From positions 434,001-498,000 of the forward strand of contig NZ_QLZQ01000001.1 in assembly GCF_003289925.1 (NCBI RefSeq): a stretch of 64,000 nt of DNA, read 5' to 3'. Shown here one piece after another: positions 61,409-64,000 of this stretch. Made by a program: the position numbers and the translations under genes. Each line of letters begins with the position of its first letter. Position 1 is the stretch's first letter. This DNA comes from Planococcus maitriensis (GTDB taxonomy: Bacteria; Bacillota; Bacilli; Bacillales_A; Planococcaceae). The notes beneath the pieces were generated by a model, which made no database searches, had not been told where the DNA came from, and worked only from the letters and a program-made list of their open reading frames with translations.

Positions 61409-61873
61409 ATGTTGCATGTCAAATTGATGAAGCCGTTTTATACAAAGAGAGAAGGGCACCGCATCAAGTTTGTGTTCGCCTATCAATATTTTTCGATCCT
61501 GAAGGACGATGAAGTGTTCCATTTCATCCCTGTCGAAGGGAAGGAAATCATCGTCAACTTGAATACGTTCCAAGTGGAAAACCTTTCCGAAGTCTTTGTA
61601 TTCCAAAAAGGGAACCGCTTTATCCGTTTGCCGCTCTACCAATTGCTGCTGGTCTCGGACATCCATACACACCTTCAGAGCATACTGAAGGAAGAAAGGG
61701 CGGAATTGATCGAAGTGAACGAACAAACAAAGAAAGAAGCGACCGAAGCAATCCAGTTCCTGGAGCAGGAAAACTTCAACCGCATGATCGACCAGGCGTT
61801 AGCCGCGGGGGATAAGGAACTGTTTGAGAAGCTGCTGTCCCAGCAAAAACAATTACTCGATGGAGGTCTATGA
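61409..61873 (+). CDS. IDEAL-domain protein
   Basis: A 154-residue protein. The N-terminal 90 residues form an unrecognised basic/aromatic domain (MLHVKLMKPFYTKREGHRIK, VFQKGNRFIRLPLYQL); the C-terminal helix pair NFNRMIDQALAAGDKELFEK then LLSQQKQ is the IDEAL motif, a short interaction module of Bacillales proteins. GGAGGGG precedes the ATG. Function unknown; a role with the neighbouring SNF2/SWIM pair is possible but unsupported. Confidence 0.75.
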   Translation: MLHVKLMKPFYTKREGHRIKFVFAYQYFSILKDDEVFHFIPVEGKEIIVNLNTFQVENLSEVFVFQKGNRFIRLPLYQLLLVSDIHTHLQSILKEERAELIEVNEQTKKEATEAIQFLEQENFNRMIDQALAAGDKELFEKLLSQQKQLLDGGL

Positions 61874-61898
61874 TGAAGCATACAACAGCCTATGGATA

Positions 61899-61940
61899 AG
61901 AAACGTCTGCCCAGGAATTTGAGAGCAGGCGTTTTTATAT
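61899..61940 (+). terminator. Terminator after the IDEAL-domain gene
   Basis: AAACGtctGC and GCagGCGTTT-type arms (AAACGTCTGC / GCAGGCGTTT) around a 13-base loop, then TTTTTAT. Confidence 0.75.
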
Positions 61941-61953
61941 GGAAAGAAACAAG

Positions 61954-61995
61954 CAAAAAGCCCTCTTCCGCCTATCGGAAAAGGGCTTTTACGTA
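61954..61995 (-). terminator. Terminator of the 35-residue peptide gene
   Basis: AAAAGCCC and GGGCTTTT with inner TTCCG/CGGAA. On the minus strand it ends in TTTTTGCTTGTTT, directly downstream of the small minus-strand gene. Confidence 0.85.
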
Positions 61996-62022
61996 TGTTC
62001 GGAAACCATAAGGTGCTCCTTT

Positions 62023-62130
62023 CTACATGAGCATGAAGTAATTGAGTGCCAACATGACAACTGCAGAACCCGTCACGCCCAGCGCAAGATCTCCCCATTG
62101 CATCTCCAGTACTTTGTCAAAATTATTCAT
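62023..62130 (-). CDS. 35-residue single-span membrane peptide
   Basis: A 36-codon frame on the minus strand: MNNFDKVLEMQWGDLALGV then TGSAVVMLALNYFMLM, one hydrophobic helix ending almost at the C-terminus. AAGGAG lies about 8 bases before the ATG and an intrinsic terminator follows its stop by 30 bases, so it looks like an independent small gene. I do not recognise the family; it could be a membrane-protein regulator or a toxin-like peptide. Confidence 0.62.
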   Translation of the reverse strand: MNNFDKVLEMQWGDLALGVTGSAVVMLALNYFMLM

Positions 62131-62605
62131 GATGATCCGCTCCTTCTCTGATTGTTGGGAAACCCTGTTTGCCAGTTATAGTGTCCGGTTGAACTATTTA
62201 TAACTTATTTACAGTGTATAAGGGACTGGAAGAAAATGCATGAGACTAAATTACCAAATATTCTAAAAATTAAAATAAATAGAGAAAGACCTTTCCATTC
62301 TACAGAAATGACACACCCTTTTGCAGTGGAAAATGAGCGGTCACCTGAAGAATATCTGTTTGGCGGGTGATTAACAATATACTGAAAAAATCACAGAGCC
62401 AATTTCATGCATCGCTTATACACGGAGACTGGAAAAGAAGTAAAGGAACAAGAGATTTTGAATTGATTTTTATGGCTAGGTGCATAAAGAATAGGACAAT
62501 TCGAATAAAAAATTATATTGAAATATTCTTACAATATTGCTATATTAGTACATAGAAAGTTTCAAAAATATTCCGAATTAGACAAACAAAGGGGAAATAC
62601 GCAGC
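62131..62605. other. AT-rich intergenic region before dppA
   Basis: 475 bases without a credible gene, clearly richer in A and T than its surroundings. It must hold the promoters of dppA and of the 35-residue peptide. A loose inverted repeat ATATTG/CAATAT lies around 62512-62538 and could be an operator. I found no clear -35/-10 pair with confidence. Confidence 0.5.
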
Positions 62606-63430
62606 ATGAAATTTTACTTGTCGATGGACATGGAAGGCGTGACGGCACTTCCGGATTATACATATGTGGATTCCAAAGAAGCGAATTACGAAAGGGGGCG
62701 CCGCCTCATGACAGGCGACGCCAATGCCATCATCCGTGGGGCGTTCGATGCAGGAGCGGAAGCGTTTCTTGTCAACGATTCCCATTCCAAGATGAACAAT
62801 TTGATCGCTGAAGACCTCCACGAAGAAGCGGAGCTCATCACTGGGGGCGTCAAAGCGTTTTCGATGGTCGAAGGACTGGACGACAGCTACACGGGCGCTT
62901 TTTTTGCTGGATATCACGCACGTGCCGGCCAGAAAGGCGTCATGTCCCATGCCATGATTTTTGGCGTCCGGTCGATGTGGATCGACGAGGTCGAAGTCGG
63001 GGAGCTCGGCTTGAATGCATATGTCGCAGGATACCACGGCGTCCCGGTACTGATGGTGGCGGGAGATGACTGCGCATGCAGGGAAGCGGAAGCGCTCATC
63101 CCGAATGTCACGACTGTCGCTGTCAAAGAAACCTTGACGCGTTCTGCAGTCAAGACGCTGCATCCGAAAAAGGCGCAACGGCTGCTTCACGAGAAAACGC
63201 AGCAAGCGATCCAAAACAAAAGCCGCGTAAAGCCGCTCGTGCCGCCGGAGCGCCCGACACTTCGCATGGAATTCACCAATTACGGCGAAGCGGAGCTGGC
63301 GGCAATGATGCCCGGAACCCATATCGAAGAAGGCACGACGATCGTCCGCTACGAAGCACAAAACATACTGGAAGCTTATCGCGCTATGCTGGTCATGACA
63401 GAACTGGCGATGCAAGCGAAGTTCTGTTAG
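62606..63430 (+). CDS. dppA: D-aminopeptidase DppA (M55 family)
   Basis: A 274-residue zinc D-amino-acid-specific peptidase, assembled as a decamer in B. subtilis. Zinc ligands are visible: MDMEGV at the N-terminus (Asp8, Glu10), His in VNDSHSKMNNL, and His in FAGYHARAG; IFGVRSMWIDEVEVGELGLN and GHPVLMVAGDD-like YHGVPVLMVAGDDC follow. It precedes the dipeptide permease gene by 12 bases, the order of the B. subtilis dpp operon. AAAGGGG lies upstream of the ATG. Confidence 0.95.
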   Translation: MKFYLSMDMEGVTALPDYTYVDSKEANYERGRRLMTGDANAIIRGAFDAGAEAFLVNDSHSKMNNLIAEDLHEEAELITGGVKAFSMVEGLDDSYTGAFFAGYHARAGQKGVMSHAMIFGVRSMWIDEVEVGELGLNAYVAGYHGVPVLMVAGDDCACREAEALIPNVTTVAVKETLTRSAVKTLHPKKAQRLLHEKTQQAIQNKSRVKPLVPPERPTLRMEFTNYGEAELAAMMPGTHIEEGTTIVRYEAQNILEAYRAMLVMTELAMQAKFC

Positions 63431-63442
63431 GGGGAAGAAACA

Positions 63443-64000
63443 ATGGGCAAATACATATTCAAACGATTTTTGATGATGCTCGTGACGATTTTCATCATCG
63501 CGACATTGACGTTTTTCCTGATGCACGCCGTTCCGGGATCACCGCTTGAAAGCGACCGCAACACGAACGAGACGGTGCAGGCGAACCTGGAGCGCTTCTA
63601 CAAGCTCGACCAGCCTTTACATATCCAATACTTGAGTTATATGCAGTCGATCGTCACGTTCGATTTCGGGCCGTCGATCAAAGACCCGAACCGCACCGTT
63701 AACGAACTGTTGGCAAGGGGCTTCCCGATTTCCTTCGAACTTGGGATCATCACCATTCTCGTTGCGGTCGTCTCCGGGATCATTCTCGGGACGATGGCTG
63801 CGCTGCGGCACAATAAGATGATCGACTACGCGGCAATGGCTTTCGCGGTCATCGGGATCTCGATCCCGAACTTTGTACTCGCAACGGTGCTGATCCAGCA
63901 ACTCGCGGTCAACTGGAACCTGTTCCCGCCCGCGACCTGGACCAGCCCGATGCATATGGTGCTGCCGGTGCTGGCGCTCGCGACCGGGCCGATGGCAATC
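63443..64000 (+). CDS. dppB: Dipeptide ABC transporter permease DppB, 5' part (cut by the window end)
   Basis: An open frame of 186 codons running off the window. It begins MGKYIFKRFLMMLVTIFIIA, the standard first helix of OppB/DppB permeases, then LTFFLMHAVPGSPLES, FDFGPSIKDPNRTVNELLA and GIITILVAVVSGIILGTMAA, and reaches the inner-membrane EAA region start at the edge. GGGGGAAG precedes the ATG at 63443. The dppCDE genes should follow outside the window. Confidence 0.93.
   Translation, partial: MGKYIFKRFLMMLVTIFIIATLTFFLMHAVPGSPLESDRNTNETVQANLERFYKLDQPLHIQYLSYMQSIVTFDFGPSIKDPNRTVNELLARGFPISFELGIITILVAVVSGIILGTMAALRHNKMIDYAAMAFAVIGISIPNFVLATVLIQQLAVNWNLFPPATWTSPMHMVLPVLALATGPMAI

Overview
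The window looks like a chromosomal segment of a Gram-positive bacterium of the order Bacillales, most likely a Planococcaceae member (Planococcus/Planomicrobium-like). That is inferred from gene order and protein style, not from a database search. The basis is a backbone matching the Bacillus subtilis order fadF-acd-rpoE-pyrG-ywjG-spo0F-fbaA-tal-murAB-glpX-rho-rpmE-tdk-prfA-prmC-ywlC-ywlE-ywlF-ywlG-glyA-upp-mnaA-atp-ywzB-murAA-mbl-fabZ-ywpF-ssb-ywqA-ywqB. Other signs are strong AGGAGG-type ribosome sites, frequent GTG/TTG starts and T-rich intrinsic terminators. Nearly all genes are on the + strand. No rRNA, tRNA, CRISPR array, phage or transposase gene is seen.

Layout. (1) 1-470: the 3' end of argS. 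(2) 480-10,470: a cobalamin-riboswitch-controlled salvage operon (btuF, btuC, a btuD-cbiZ fusion, cbiB, cobD, cobU, cobS, cobC, a CobU-like paralog, a PduO-type adenosyltransferase, cblT-like, cblS-like). It imports corrinoids, remodels cobinamide through cobyric acid and rebuilds adenosylcobalamin with a scavenged lower ligand. (3) 10,640-21,530: fatty-acyl/branched-acyl oxidation: fadF behind a FadR-type operator, then thiolase, 3-hydroxybutyryl-CoA dehydrogenase, two acyl-CoA dehydrogenases, a TetR regulator and IcmF. IcmF is a coenzyme-B12 mutase, so the operon upstream makes its cofactor. (4) 22,100-31,690: rpoE (RNA polymerase delta), pyrG with a CTP-sensing attenuator, spo0F, fbaA, tal, murAB, glpX, rho, rpmE. 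(5) 31,790-43,530: tdk, prfA, prmC, sua5 (with a DnaA-box cluster), ywlE, rpiB, ywlG, glyA, a LOV-like/GAF/GGDEF/EAL protein, upp, mnaA. (6) 43,890-51,420: the F1Fo ATP synthase operon atpZ-I-B-E-F-H-A-G-D-C. (7) 51,545-64,000: ywzB, murAA, mbl, an EpuA-like peptide, fabZ, ywpF, ssb, a SNF2/SWIM pair, an IDEAL-domain protein, a 35-residue membrane peptide, dppA and a truncated dppB.

Between genes sit several non-coding repeat families. A roughly 122-bp structured repeat occurs at four loci, including inside the atp operon, and its stems co-vary between copies. A 225-bp inverted-repeat pair lies 14 kb apart. A nested perfect hairpin sits upstream of prfA. Sporulation genes that B. subtilis carries in these intervals (spoIIR, spoIID, spoIIQ, spoIIID) are absent while spo0F is kept, which suggests a lineage that lost sporulation but retained part of its phosphorelay.
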